Assembly: GCA_035606665.1 (NCBI GenBank)
Contig: DATNEY010000003.1
Span: forward strand, 69,495 to 133,494
DNA: 64,000 nucleotides
From: DASUGC01 sp035606665
GTDB lineage: Bacteria; Acidobacteriota; Vicinamibacteria; Vicinamibacterales; SCN-69-37
Reading direction: 5' to 3'
Shown here: piece after piece, positions 50,110 to 58,004 of the stretch
How positions within the stretch are numbered: the stretch's first letter is position 1
Layout of the letters: each line of letters begins with the position of its first letter
The notes under the pieces: model-generated
What the model saw: the letters and a program-made list of their open reading frames with translations, nothing else
The model's database searches: none
What the model was told of the DNA's origin: nothing
Program-made: the position numbers and the translations under genes

Positions 50110-51741
50110 ATGAGAACTCTGAGACTTGCCGCTATCGGAACGATGCTCGCGGGCGCCGCGCTGCTTGCGCAGGGCCGAGGCGGTGGCGCGGGCGCGCAGA
50201 CGCCGCCCATCACGCTACCGCCCGACACAGACCGCATTACCGCGCTCAAGACGGAAGCGGCGGCCGACGTCGAGAAGCTCAAGGACTTCTCGCAGCAGAT
50301 GGTCGATCAGCTCTTCAGCTACGGCGAGCTGGGCTTCCAGGAGTTCGAGACGTCGAAGTACCTCGTCACGGTGCTCAGGCAGAACGGCTTCAAGGTCGAA
50401 GAGGGCGTCGCCGGCATTCCGACGTCCTTCATCGCGACGTGGGGCAACGGTAAGCCGGTCATCGCGATGGGATCGGACATCGACGGCATTCCGCAGTCGT
50501 CGCAGACACCGGGCGTCGCGTACCGCAAGCCGATGATTGAAGGCGCGCCCGGCCATGGCGAAGGCCACAACTCGGGCCAGGCGGTGAACATCACCGCCGC
50601 GATCGTGCTCAAGAAGATCATGGAGCGCGAGAAGATTCCCGGCACCATCCGCATCTGGCCGGGCGTCGCCGAGGAACTCGTCGGCACCAAGGCGTATTAC
50701 ATCCGCGACGGCCTCTTCAAGGACGTCGACGTCGCCCTGTTCACGCACGTCAGCACGAATCTCGGGGTGAGCTGGGGCGACGGGGGCGGTACCGGGCTCG
50801 TATCCGTCCAGTACAGCTTCAAGGGCGAGAGTGCGCACGCCGCCGGCGCCCCATGGCGCGGCCGAAGCGCGCTCGACGCGGTCGAGTTGATGAACGTCGG
50901 CTGGAACTATCGTCGCGAGCATCTGCCGCTCTCACAGCGCTCGCACTACGTCATCAAGGACGGTGGCGATCAGCCGAACGTGGTGCCGCCGACAGCGTCG
51001 GTCTGGTACTACTTCAGGCAGATCACGTTCCCGCTCATCAAGGAAATGTGGGCCACCGGCGACAAGGTTGCCGCGGGCGCAGCGATGATGACGGACACGA
51101 CGTTGCTGCCGACGCGAGTCCTGGGCTCGGCCTGGCCCCAGCACTTCAACCGGGCGATTGCGCAGGTGACGCAGGCCAACATCGAGAAGGTCGGCATGCC
51201 GACGTGGTCCGAGGCGGATCTCGCCTTCGCAAAGGCCGTGCAGAAGGAACTCGGCGTCAACGAGCAGGGCCTGACGGCGCGCACCGGGCAGCTCGGCGGT
51301 CCGACGGACCAGGCGACGAACACTGGCGGCGGCTCCGACGACATTGGTGATATTTCCTGGAACGTTCCGACGGTGACGCTGCGATATCCGTCGAACATCC
51401 CTGGTCTGCCCGGCCACAATTGGGCAAACGCCATGTCGATGGCGACGCCGATCGCACACAAGGGCGTGACTGCCGGTGCGAAGGTCCAGGCCATGACCCT
51501 GGTCGAGCTGCTCACGAAACCCGAGGTCATCACCGCGGCGTGGGACTACTTCAAGAACGTCCAGACGAGGACGCAGAAGTACGAGCCGCTGATCCGTCCG
51601 CAGGACAAGCCGGCGATCGAGCTCAATCGCGACATCATGGCCAGATACCGCGAGCAGATGCGGCCGCTGTACTACGATCCCACGAAGTACAAGACGTACC
51701 TCGAGCAGTTGGGGATCAAGTACCCGGAAATCAAGAAATAG
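50110..51741 (+). CDS. Exported M20-family amidohydrolase (AbgB-like)
   Basis: 543 residues. A signal peptide (LAAIGTMLAGAALLAQG) precedes the M20 fold. Metal-site segments are VIAMGSDIDGIPQ, APGHGEGHNSGQAVN and GVAEELVGTKAYY, and the dimerisation domain contains SFKGESAHAAGAPWRGRSALDA. The pattern matches the p-aminobenzoyl-glutamate hydrolase subunit B group, which cleaves amide bonds of N-acyl amino acids. Export is unusual for that group, but common in the acidobacterial relatives carrying a GRGGGAGAQ segment after the signal. The carbonic-anhydrase-like gene follows with no gap. Confidence 0.87.
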   Translation: MRTLRLAAIGTMLAGAALLAQGRGGGAGAQTPPITLPPDTDRITALKTEAAADVEKLKDFSQQMVDQLFSYGELGFQEFETSKYLVTVLRQNGFKVEEGVAGIPTSFIATWGNGKPVIAMGSDIDGIPQSSQTPGVAYRKPMIEGAPGHGEGHNSGQAVNITAAIVLKKIMEREKIPGTIRIWPGVAEELVGTKAYYIRDGLFKDVDVALFTHVSTNLGVSWGDGGGTGLVSVQYSFKGESAHAAGAPWRGRSALDAVELMNVGWNYRREHLPLSQRSHYVIKDGGDQPNVVPPTASVWYYFRQITFPLIKEMWATGDKVAAGAAMMTDTTLLPTRVLGSAWPQHFNRAIAQVTQANIEKVGMPTWSEADLAFAKAVQKELGVNEQGLTARTGQLGGPTDQATNTGGGSDDIGDISWNVPTVTLRYPSNIPGLPGHNWANAMSMATPIAHKGVTAGAKVQAMTLVELLTKPEVITAAWDYFKNVQTRTQKYEPLIRPQDKPAIELNRDIMARYREQMRPLYYDPTKYKTYLEQLGIKYPEIKK

Positions 51742-52260
51742 ATGTTGCGTCCGTACAAGGGCCGGTTGCCGGTCATCGATCCCTCTGCCTATGTCGATGC
51801 GTCGGCGCAGGTAATCGGCGACGTCGAGATCGGGCCCGACAGCAGCGTCTGGATGAACGTTGTCTGCCGGGGCGACGTGAACCACATCCGCATCGGCCGC
51901 CGCAGCAACGTGCAAGACGGTACCGTCGTGCATGTGATGCACGACACCCACCCGACGGTGATCGGAAACGACGTCACTATCGGCCATGGCGCGATCGTGC
52001 ACGGCTGCACGATCGAGGATCGCGTGCTCATCGGCATGGGCGCCATCGTGCTCAACGGCGCGAGAGTCGGTTCGGACTCGATCGTGGCGGCCGGCTCGCT
52101 CGTACCGGAGGGCGCGGTGATCCCGCCGAGATCGCTGGCGATGGGCAGTCCCGCGAAGGTGCGGCGGCCGCTGTCGGACGAGGAAGTGGCGTCGATTCTC
52201 GAGTACTCGGCGAACTACGTGAGATACCGGTTGAACTACATGGTGGCTGATGGGGAGTAG
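51742..52260 (+). CDS. Gamma-class carbonic anhydrase-like hexapeptide-repeat protein
   Basis: 172 residues. A left-handed beta-helix of hexapeptide repeats (QVIGDVEIGPDSSVWMNVVCRGD ... IRIGRRSNVQDGTVVH) contains the metal histidines expected for gamma-CA/YrdA/PaaY proteins (HVMHDTHPTVIG and IGHGAIVHGCTI). A C-terminal helix packs on the helix (DEEVASILEYSANYVRYRLN). It likely binds Zn or Fe and may hydrate CO2, though many members have no proven activity. The ATG follows the M20 stop directly, so the genes are cotranscribed. Its stop codon touches dispersed element copy 4. Confidence 0.9.
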   Translation: MLRPYKGRLPVIDPSAYVDASAQVIGDVEIGPDSSVWMNVVCRGDVNHIRIGRRSNVQDGTVVHVMHDTHPTVIGNDVTIGHGAIVHGCTIEDRVLIGMGAIVLNGARVGSDSIVAAGSLVPEGAVIPPRSLAMGSPAKVRRPLSDEEVASILEYSANYVRYRLNYMVADGE

Positions 52261-52354
52261 TGAGCGAAGCGAACCTGAGCGAACGGAGCGGGGCTATGGG
52301 GTCCCCGCGAGAGAGCTCGTAGGGGAGGTGCGGCAGGGGCGAAGCCCCTCCGCC
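52260..52354 (+). repeat. Dispersed element family A, copy 4
   Basis: About 95 bases, the most divergent copy. It keeps GAGCGAACGGAGCGGGGC, TCCCCGCGAGAGAGCTCGTAG and the final CAGGGGCGAAGCCCCTC hairpin. It fills the whole gap between the carbonic-anhydrase-like gene and hisS and ends 5 bases before the hisS ATG. On the minus strand it reads in part PTSSLAGTP, like the other copies. Confidence 0.85.
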
Positions 52355-52359
52355 TGGAA

Positions 52360-53622
52360 ATGATTGCTGCGATTCGTGGAACGCACGACATCCTGCCTGG
52401 GCAGGTGGAGCGATGGCAACTCGTCGAGCGGGTAGCGGCCGAGCTCTGCGCGCGCTACGGCTACGTCGAAGTCCGCACGCCGGTCATCGAGCGCGAGGAA
52501 TTGTTCTCCAAGGGCACGGGCGAAACCACGGACATCGTGCAGAAGGAGATGTACAGCTTCACGGACAAGGGCGGCGATCGCATCACGCTCCGGCCGGAAG
52601 CGACGCCGAGCATGGTGCGCGCATATGTCGAGCACAGTCTCGAGCACGCGTTGCCGTCGACGAAGCTCTACTCGATGGGCCCGATGTTCCGGTACGAGCG
52701 GCCACAGAAGGGACGCTACCGGCAGTTTCATCAGCTCGATGTCGAGGTGTTCGGCTTGAACGACCCGGCGGTGGACGCCGAGGTGATCGATCTGGCCTGG
52801 AGCCTGATCGAGGCGCTGCAGATTCTACAGGCGGAGCTCGTCATCAATTCAGTGGGATGCGCAGAGTGCCGGCCGAAGTTTCAGGAAGCCCTGCTTGCGG
52901 CGCTCGGCGACGATCTGCCGAAGCTCTGCGGCGATTGCCAGCGCAGGGCGAAGACGAATCCGCTGCGCATCTACGACTGTAAGGTGCCGGCGGACCAGCC
53001 CATCATCGATCGGCTGCCGCACTCCGTGGACTACCTGTGTGAGGCATGCGCGACGCACTTCGCCGCGGTAAAGGGGCACCTCGACGGCTGGCAGATTCCG
53101 TGGCGCGTCTCCCATCGTCTCGTGCGCGGCCTCGATTACTACACGCGGACGACATTCGAGATTCTGGGGCAGACGCTTGGAGCGCAGAACGCGCTGCTCG
53201 GCGGTGGCCGCTACGACGGCCTCGTGAAGTCGCTCGGCGGACCGGACCGGACGGGGATTGGCTTCGCCGCCGGCCTGGAGCGTCTCGTCCTCGCGCTGCC
53301 GGAGGGCGCGGGGGCCGAGCCACCGCCGCGCGCATTCGTCGCGGCGATTGGAGACGATGGGAGGGCGGAAGCGTTGAAGATCCTGCGCGAGCTGCGGCGT
53401 GCCGGCGTCTCGACGCAAATGGAGCTCGAAGCGCGCAGCATCAAAGCCCAGATGAAGCGCGCTGACCGGCTGGCCGCGCGCGTCACGATCATCGTTGGTG
53501 GCGACGAGCTGGCCCGCGGCGAAATCACGCTGCGTGACATGCGCGCGAGCGAACAGCGTGCCGTTTCGCGCGCGTCGGTCGTCGACGCGGTGCGCGAGCT
53601 CTTGACGCGCTCGGCGGGCTAA
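52360..53622 (+). CDS. hisS: Histidyl-tRNA synthetase
   Basis: 420 residues, class II synthetase. Motif 1 is in VEVRTPVIEREELFSKGTG, motif 2 in FRYERPQKGRYRQFHQLDVE, the histidine-A motif RGLDYYTRTTFEI, and motif 3 in GIGFAAGLERLVLAL. A C-terminal anticodon-binding domain follows. It charges tRNA-His in the cytoplasm. Only GGA sits just before the ATG, since element copy 4 ends 5 bases upstream. The stop TAA (53620-53622) lies inside palindrome B1, so the last residues (SAG) are set by the repeat. It begins the housekeeping block that continues to the right edge. Confidence 0.97.
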   Translation: MIAAIRGTHDILPGQVERWQLVERVAAELCARYGYVEVRTPVIEREELFSKGTGETTDIVQKEMYSFTDKGGDRITLRPEATPSMVRAYVEHSLEHALPSTKLYSMGPMFRYERPQKGRYRQFHQLDVEVFGLNDPAVDAEVIDLAWSLIEALQILQAELVINSVGCAECRPKFQEALLAALGDDLPKLCGDCQRRAKTNPLRIYDCKVPADQPIIDRLPHSVDYLCEACATHFAAVKGHLDGWQIPWRVSHRLVRGLDYYTRTTFEILGQTLGAQNALLGGGRYDGLVKSLGGPDRTGIGFAAGLERLVLALPEGAGAEPPPRAFVAAIGDDGRAEALKILRELRRAGVSTQMELEARSIKAQMKRADRLAARVTIIVGGDELARGEITLRDMRASEQRAVSRASVVDAVRELLTRSAG

Positions 53623-53691
53623 AGCCCGCCGACTACGGCAGATTGGCCGGCTACGGCGGACAGGTGTCGTCGGCGGGCTTTAGCCCGCCGA
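53611..53691. repeat. Pair of inverted REP-like palindromes (family B) between hisS and aspS
   Basis: Unit 1 (53611-53632) is GGCGGGCTAAAGCCCGCC with TCGA-type ends. Unit 2 (53670-53691) is its exact reverse complement over 22 bases (core GGCGGGCTTTAGCCCGCC). They lie 37 bases apart as a BIME-like pair. The TAA of unit 1 is the hisS stop; unit 2 ends 11 bases before the aspS ATG. The unit at 13983 belongs to the same family. Confidence 0.92.
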
Positions 53692-53702
53692 ATGAGGGAG
53701 TA

Positions 53703-55460
53703 ATGTCGGAGTCTTCATATCGAACACATACGTGCGGCGAGCTGCGGCCGTCCCATGCCGGCGCCGAGGTCGTTCTGCTGGGCTGGGTGCATCGCGTTCG
53801 GGACCTCGGCGGAGTGCTGTTTTTTGACGTGCGCGATCGTTACGGCCTGACGCAGGCCGTCATCCCCGAGCGGAACAATCCGAAGTTCACCTGGGAGAAG
53901 TTGCGTCCGGAGTTCGTGGTCAGGGTTGTCGGCAGGGTCGCCCGCCGCGACGCCGGGGCAGTCAATCCCAACCTCGCGACCGGTGAGGTGGAAGTGGTTG
54001 TCAGCGAATTCGACATCCTGAACGAGGCGAAGACGCCGCCCTTTGCCATCAATGAGGACGCGACCGTCTCTGAAGAGACCCGGCTCCGGTACCGCTACCT
54101 GGACCTGCGCCGGCCCTCGTTGCAGCAGAACCTGGTGCTGCGCCACAAAGTGGCCATTGCCGCGCGCGCCTATTTCGACAGTCAGGGCTTCCTGGAGATC
54201 GAGACGCCGATCCTCACGCGATCGACGCCTGAAGGCGCGCGTGACTATCTCGTGCCGAGTCGCGTGCATCCCGGTGAGTTCTTCGCGCTCCCGCAGTCGC
54301 CTCAGATCTTCAAGCAGATCCTGATGATCGCGGGGATGGACCGCTACTTCCAGATCTGCAAGTGCTTTCGCGACGAGGATTTGCGCGCGGATCGCCAGCC
54401 CGAGTTCACGCAGATCGACGTCGAGATGTCGTTCGCGACAGAAGAACTCGTCTACGGAGTCGTCGAGGGGGCGATCAAGGCCATGTTCGCGGCAGCGGGC
54501 CACGACGTGTCCGCGCCGTTCCCGCGGATGTCGTACGACGACGCGATGCTACGGTTTGGATCGGACAAGCCGGATCTGCGTCCAGGCATGGAGATCGCCG
54601 ATCTGCTGCCGCTCTTTGCAGGCGATTTGCCGGACTTCGTCAAGGAGATCCCGGAAGCCGAGCGCGCGATCCGGGGGTTCGTGGTGAAGGGCGCGGGCGC
54701 GTATTCGCGGAAGCAACTCGACGACCTCGTCGCGACTGGAACGCAGCTCGGCGGCCGCATCGCCTGGGCGCGCATCGGCGATGCGGGCGTGACGAGCTCG
54801 GGCCTGAAGATCTTCGGCGCCGAACGGCTGCAGCAGGCGATCTCGCTCGCAGGCGGCGCAGCAGGGGACCTGCTGCTCTTCATGGCCGGCCAAGTCAAGC
54901 CGGTCGCCGACGTGCTGGGAAGGCTGCGGCTGCACGTCGCGAAGGCGGCGGGAGTGCTCCGCGCAACGGACTTCCGGTTCTGCTGGGTCACCGAGTTCCC
55001 GCTTCTGGACTGGAATCCTGACGAGAAGCGCTGGGACTCGATGCACCATCCGTTCACGTCGCCGCGGCCGCAGGACGTGGAGTTGCTCGACGCTGAGCCA
55101 GGCCGTGCGCGCGCACGCGCTTACGACCTGGCCCTGAACGGGTCCGAGATCGCCGGCGGCAGCATCCGCATCCATCGGGCGGAGGTTCAACGGCGAGTCT
55201 TCAACCTGCTCGGTATTACGGACGAGGACGCGCGCGCGCGTTTCGGTTTCTTCCTCGACGCGCTCGAGTTCGGGACACCGCCGCACGGTGGCATCGCGTT
55301 CGGTCTCGATCGCATCGTCGCGCTGATGGCTGGGGAGGCGTCAATCCGCGAGGTCATCGCGTTCCCGAAGACCGCGCAGGCCGTCGACCTCATGTCGGGC
55401 GCACCATCAGACGTGGACGCCAAGCAGTTACGTGAGCTGAAGATCGATGTGCGGCGGTAG
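53703..55460 (+). CDS. aspS: Aspartyl-tRNA synthetase (probably non-discriminating Asp/Asn type)
   Basis: 585 residues from ATG 53703, with GAGGGAG upstream; longer frames read through the repeat. The OB-fold anticodon domain contains VLLGWVHRVRDLGGVLFFDVRDR. The class II catalytic core has FRDEDLRADRQPEFTQIDVE (motif 2) and GIAFGLDRIVALM (motif 3), with the bacterial GAD insertion domain between. Near the start, HTCGELRPSHAG is the normal bacterial AspRS opening. Whether it also charges tRNA-Asn would need the presence or absence of AsnRS and GatCAB. Confidence 0.96.
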   Translation: MSESSYRTHTCGELRPSHAGAEVVLLGWVHRVRDLGGVLFFDVRDRYGLTQAVIPERNNPKFTWEKLRPEFVVRVVGRVARRDAGAVNPNLATGEVEVVVSEFDILNEAKTPPFAINEDATVSEETRLRYRYLDLRRPSLQQNLVLRHKVAIAARAYFDSQGFLEIETPILTRSTPEGARDYLVPSRVHPGEFFALPQSPQIFKQILMIAGMDRYFQICKCFRDEDLRADRQPEFTQIDVEMSFATEELVYGVVEGAIKAMFAAAGHDVSAPFPRMSYDDAMLRFGSDKPDLRPGMEIADLLPLFAGDLPDFVKEIPEAERAIRGFVVKGAGAYSRKQLDDLVATGTQLGGRIAWARIGDAGVTSSGLKIFGAERLQQAISLAGGAAGDLLLFMAGQVKPVADVLGRLRLHVAKAAGVLRATDFRFCWVTEFPLLDWNPDEKRWDSMHHPFTSPRPQDVELLDAEPGRARARAYDLALNGSEIAGGSIRIHRAEVQRRVFNLLGITDEDARARFGFFLDALEFGTPPHGGIAFGLDRIVALMAGEASIREVIAFPKTAQAVDLMSGAPSDVDAKQLRELKIDVRR

Positions 55461-55467
55461 ACCAAGT

Positions 55468-55519
55468 GTAGGCCGGGGCTTCAGCCCGGCTGCTCGGCGG
55501 CCCTGAAGGGCCGCCCTAC
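55468..55519. repeat. Pair of hairpins between aspS and the ROK kinase gene
   Basis: GCCGGGGCTTCAGCCCGGC (55472-55490) and GGCGGCCCTGAAGGGCCGCC (55497-55516) are two strong stem-loops. Together they are enclosed by inverted GTAGG...CCTAC ends (55468-55519). They end 8 bases before the ROK start codon. The layout is like family B, but with a different core. Confidence 0.8.
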
Positions 55520-55526
55520 GTAGATC

Positions 55527-56444
55527 ATGCGCTTGGGTATCGATCTCGGCGGGACCAAAACAGCCGCGATTGTGCTTGCCGACGATGGTCGCACGGTGTG
55601 GGAATCGAGACGGCCAACGCCACGCGACGACTACAGCGGCACTATCGAGGCGATCGCCGAACTCGTTGCCGAAGGCGAACGGGCCGGCGGCACCGCATGC
55701 ACCGTCGGGATCGGCATGCCCGGCGCGATTTCACCGGCAACCGGCCGAGTCAAGAACGCGAACTCGACCTGGCTGAACGGCCAGCCCCTCAAACACGATT
55801 TGGAGCGGCGGCTCGCGCGCGAAGTGCGCCTGCAGAACGACGCGAATTGCCTCGCGGTCTCCGAGGCCACCGATGGCGCGGCCGCGGGCGCCGAAGTCGT
55901 CTTTGCCGTCATTCTCGGCACCGGCTGCGGTGGCGGCGTCGCCGTTCGCGGCCGGGTTTTGACAGGCGCCAACGCGATTTCGGGTGAGTGGGGCCACAAC
56001 CCGCTGCCTGCACCGGAAGACGATGAGCGGCCCGGGCCGGAGTGTTACTGCGGGCGCCGCGGGTGCATCGAGACATTCCTGTCTGGACCCGGGCTCTCGC
56101 ATTCGTTTCGCGGCCAGAGCGGCCGTGAGGCACGCGGCGAAGAAGTCGCGGCCCTGGCCGTATCGGGTGACGCCGCCGCGCGCGCGGTGCTCGATCGATG
56201 GACGGTCCGCCTCGCTCGCGCGCTGGCCGGCGTCATCAACATTCTTGACCCGAACGTGATCGTCGTAGGCGGAGGGTTGTCGCGGCTCCAGCACATCTAC
56301 AAAGACGTGCCAGCGAGGTGGAATCAGTGGATTTTCTCGGACGCCGTGACGACCCGGCTGGTCCCCGCGAAGTACGGTGATGCCAGCGGAGTGCGAGGCG
56401 CCGCATGGCTCTGGCCTGCGGCAAGTTCGAAGTTCGAAGTGTGA
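55527..56444 (+). CDS. ROK-family sugar kinase (fructokinase/glucokinase type)
   Basis: 305 residues. ATP-binding start RLGIDLGGTKTAAIVL. The ROK zinc motif is present: a His in EWGHNPLP and cysteines in ECYCGRRGCIETFLSGPG. The catalytic Asp is in RLQNDANCLAVSEATDG. It phosphorylates a hexose such as fructose, glucose or N-acetylmannosamine; the exact substrate is not fixed by sequence here. The last six residues (SSKFEV) come from palindrome F at 56423-56486, and the TGA stop is inside its left arm. The start follows a hairpin pair by 8 bases. Confidence 0.9.
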   Translation: MRLGIDLGGTKTAAIVLADDGRTVWESRRPTPRDDYSGTIEAIAELVAEGERAGGTACTVGIGMPGAISPATGRVKNANSTWLNGQPLKHDLERRLAREVRLQNDANCLAVSEATDGAAAGAEVVFAVILGTGCGGGVAVRGRVLTGANAISGEWGHNPLPAPEDDERPGPECYCGRRGCIETFLSGPGLSHSFRGQSGREARGEEVAALAVSGDAAARAVLDRWTVRLARALAGVINILDPNVIVVGGGLSRLQHIYKDVPARWNQWIFSDAVTTRLVPAKYGDASGVRGAAWLWPAASSKFEV

Positions 56445-56486
56445 AGTTCGAGCGGCTTCGAACTTTGAACTTCGAATTTCGAACTT
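56423..56486. repeat. Near-perfect long hairpin (family F) at the end of the ROK gene
   Basis: The left arm 56423-56453 (AAGTTCGAAGTTCGAAG...) pairs with 56455-56486 (...TTCGAATTTCGAACTT) at about 27 of 31 positions, with almost no loop. Each arm is itself a run of TTCGAA-like units. The ROK stop TGA (56442-56444) lies inside the left arm. The hairpin ends 26 bases before the phoH start. Confidence 0.9.
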
Positions 56487-56512
56487 TCGTTATGCTACTC
56501 TCGCTGTAGTTA

Positions 56513-57508
56513 ATGCCTTCTTCTGTTGTCCGCCGCGTGGCCATGCCTGACGAAGGCATCGAGTCCCTGTTCGGATCCCGCGACGAAAACCTTCGCAGCC
56601 TCGAATCGGCCCTTCACGTCACGATCAAAACGAGCGGCCACGACCTGATGGTCGAGGGCGAGGGCGACGACGTCGCGATGGCGGAGCGGACGCTGTCGCA
56701 GCTCGCGGAGTTGCTTCGCGCCGGATACCGGTTTGCCAAGGGCGACGTGAAGACCGCCGTGCAGCTCATCGCGCAGCAGCCCGACGTCGAGTTGCAGGAG
56801 TACTTCATCAAGGGCGCGAGCCGGGCCGCCGGCCGCCGCCAGATTGCGCCGAAGTCCGTTACGCAGCGCCGGTACCTCGAAGCGATCGATCAGTTCGACA
56901 TCGTCTTCGGCGTAGGGCCGGCTGGAACGGGCAAGACGTACCTGGCGATGGCGCAGGCCGTGGCCTACCTGTTGGCGAAGCGTGTGACGCGCATCATCCT
57001 CGCGCGTCCGGCGGTGGAGGCGGGCGAGAAACTGGGATTCCTGCCGGGCGACCTGCAGGAGAAGGTCAATCCATACCTGCGTCCGCTCTACGACGCGCTG
57101 TACGACATGCTCGAGCCGGAGCGCGCGGATCGTCTGCTCGAGCGCGGCGTCATCGAAGTCGCGCCTATCGCGTTCATGCGCGGCCGCACGCTGAACGATG
57201 CGTTTGTGATTCTGGACGAGGCGCAGAACACAACCTCCGAGCAGATGAAAATGTTCCTGACGCGGCTTGGTTTTGGGTCGAAGGCGGTCGTGACTGGCGA
57301 CGTGACGCAGATCGACCTGCCCGCCGGCCGGATATCCGGCCTGGTCGAGGCGTTGAAGGTCGTTGCCGACGTGCAGGGCATTGCCACAGTTCATTTCGAT
57401 GAACGCGACGTCGTGCGGCATCAGCTCGTGCAGCAGATCGTCAAGGCCTACGAGTCGTATGCACTTCGCGGCAAGCCGGCCGCATCCGCACCATCCCCCT
57501 CTAAATGA
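56513..57508 (+). CDS. phoH: PhoH-family ATPase
   Basis: 331 residues. The N-terminal KH-like part (ENLRSLESALHVTIKTSGHDLMVEG) is typical of PhoH. The ATPase core has Walker A GPAGTGKTY, Walker B FVILDEAQN and VVTGDVTQIDLPAGRISGL. PhoH, usually next to ybeY, is linked to RNA metabolism and ribosome quality control. The stop overlaps the ybeY start (ATGA at 57505-57508), so translation is coupled. Confidence 0.94.
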   Translation: MPSSVVRRVAMPDEGIESLFGSRDENLRSLESALHVTIKTSGHDLMVEGEGDDVAMAERTLSQLAELLRAGYRFAKGDVKTAVQLIAQQPDVELQEYFIKGASRAAGRRQIAPKSVTQRRYLEAIDQFDIVFGVGPAGTGKTYLAMAQAVAYLLAKRVTRIILARPAVEAGEKLGFLPGDLQEKVNPYLRPLYDALYDMLEPERADRLLERGVIEVAPIAFMRGRTLNDAFVILDEAQNTTSEQMKMFLTRLGFGSKAVVTGDVTQIDLPAGRISGLVEALKVVADVQGIATVHFDERDVVRHQLVQQIVKAYESYALRGKPAASAPSPSK

Positions 57509-57996
57509 AGCGGCGCGCGCGCCGGGCCCCGACACGTCTCCACGTCTCGGTCACTGACGCGCGAGGCCGCCGGAGTTCGACGTCCGGCGCCGCCGGCCTG
57601 GGCCGGTGGCTCACCAGGGCCGCGCCGCCGGGCGCTCGCGGAAGTGTGACGATTGCCATCATCCCGGACGTGACGATGCGGCGGCTCAACCGGCGGTACC
57701 GCGGCAAGGACAAAACGACCGACGTCCTGTCCTTCGTGCCTGAGACGGGCGCCCGGAGCGGGTCAAGTTCCAGACGATTCCTTGGCGACCTGGCGATAGC
57801 GAAGGGCGTGGCGGCCCGTCAGGCCCGGGCGCTTGGGCATCCAGTTCAGATCGAATTTCGTATTCTGGCCCTTCACGGCCTTCTCCACCTGTTGGGGTAC
57901 GATCACGACACAGACCGGGGAGAGATGGGACGTCTCGAAGACCGCCTCCGGCGGCGTGCCCGCCTGCCGGTAGCGGGTCTCATTACCCGGCGCTAG
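57505..57996 (+). CDS. ybeY: Endoribonuclease YbeY
   Basis: 163 residues. The metal motif HGLLHLLGYDH (HxxxHxxxxxH) and the KTTDVLSF segment are diagnostic. YbeY is a zinc-dependent RNase that matures 16S rRNA ends and assists ribosome quality control. The N-terminal 50 residues are unusually basic and Gly/Ala-rich (RRARRAPTRLH), which may be an extension. Coupled to phoH by a 4-base overlap. Confidence 0.93.
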   Translation: MKRRARRAPTRLHVSVTDARGRRSSTSGAAGLGRWLTRAAPPGARGSVTIAIIPDVTMRRLNRRYRGKDKTTDVLSFVPETGARSGSSSRRFLGDLAIAKGVAARQARALGHPVQIEFRILALHGLLHLLGYDHDTDRGEMGRLEDRLRRRARLPVAGLITRR

Positions 57997-58004
57997 CGAA
58001 CCTT

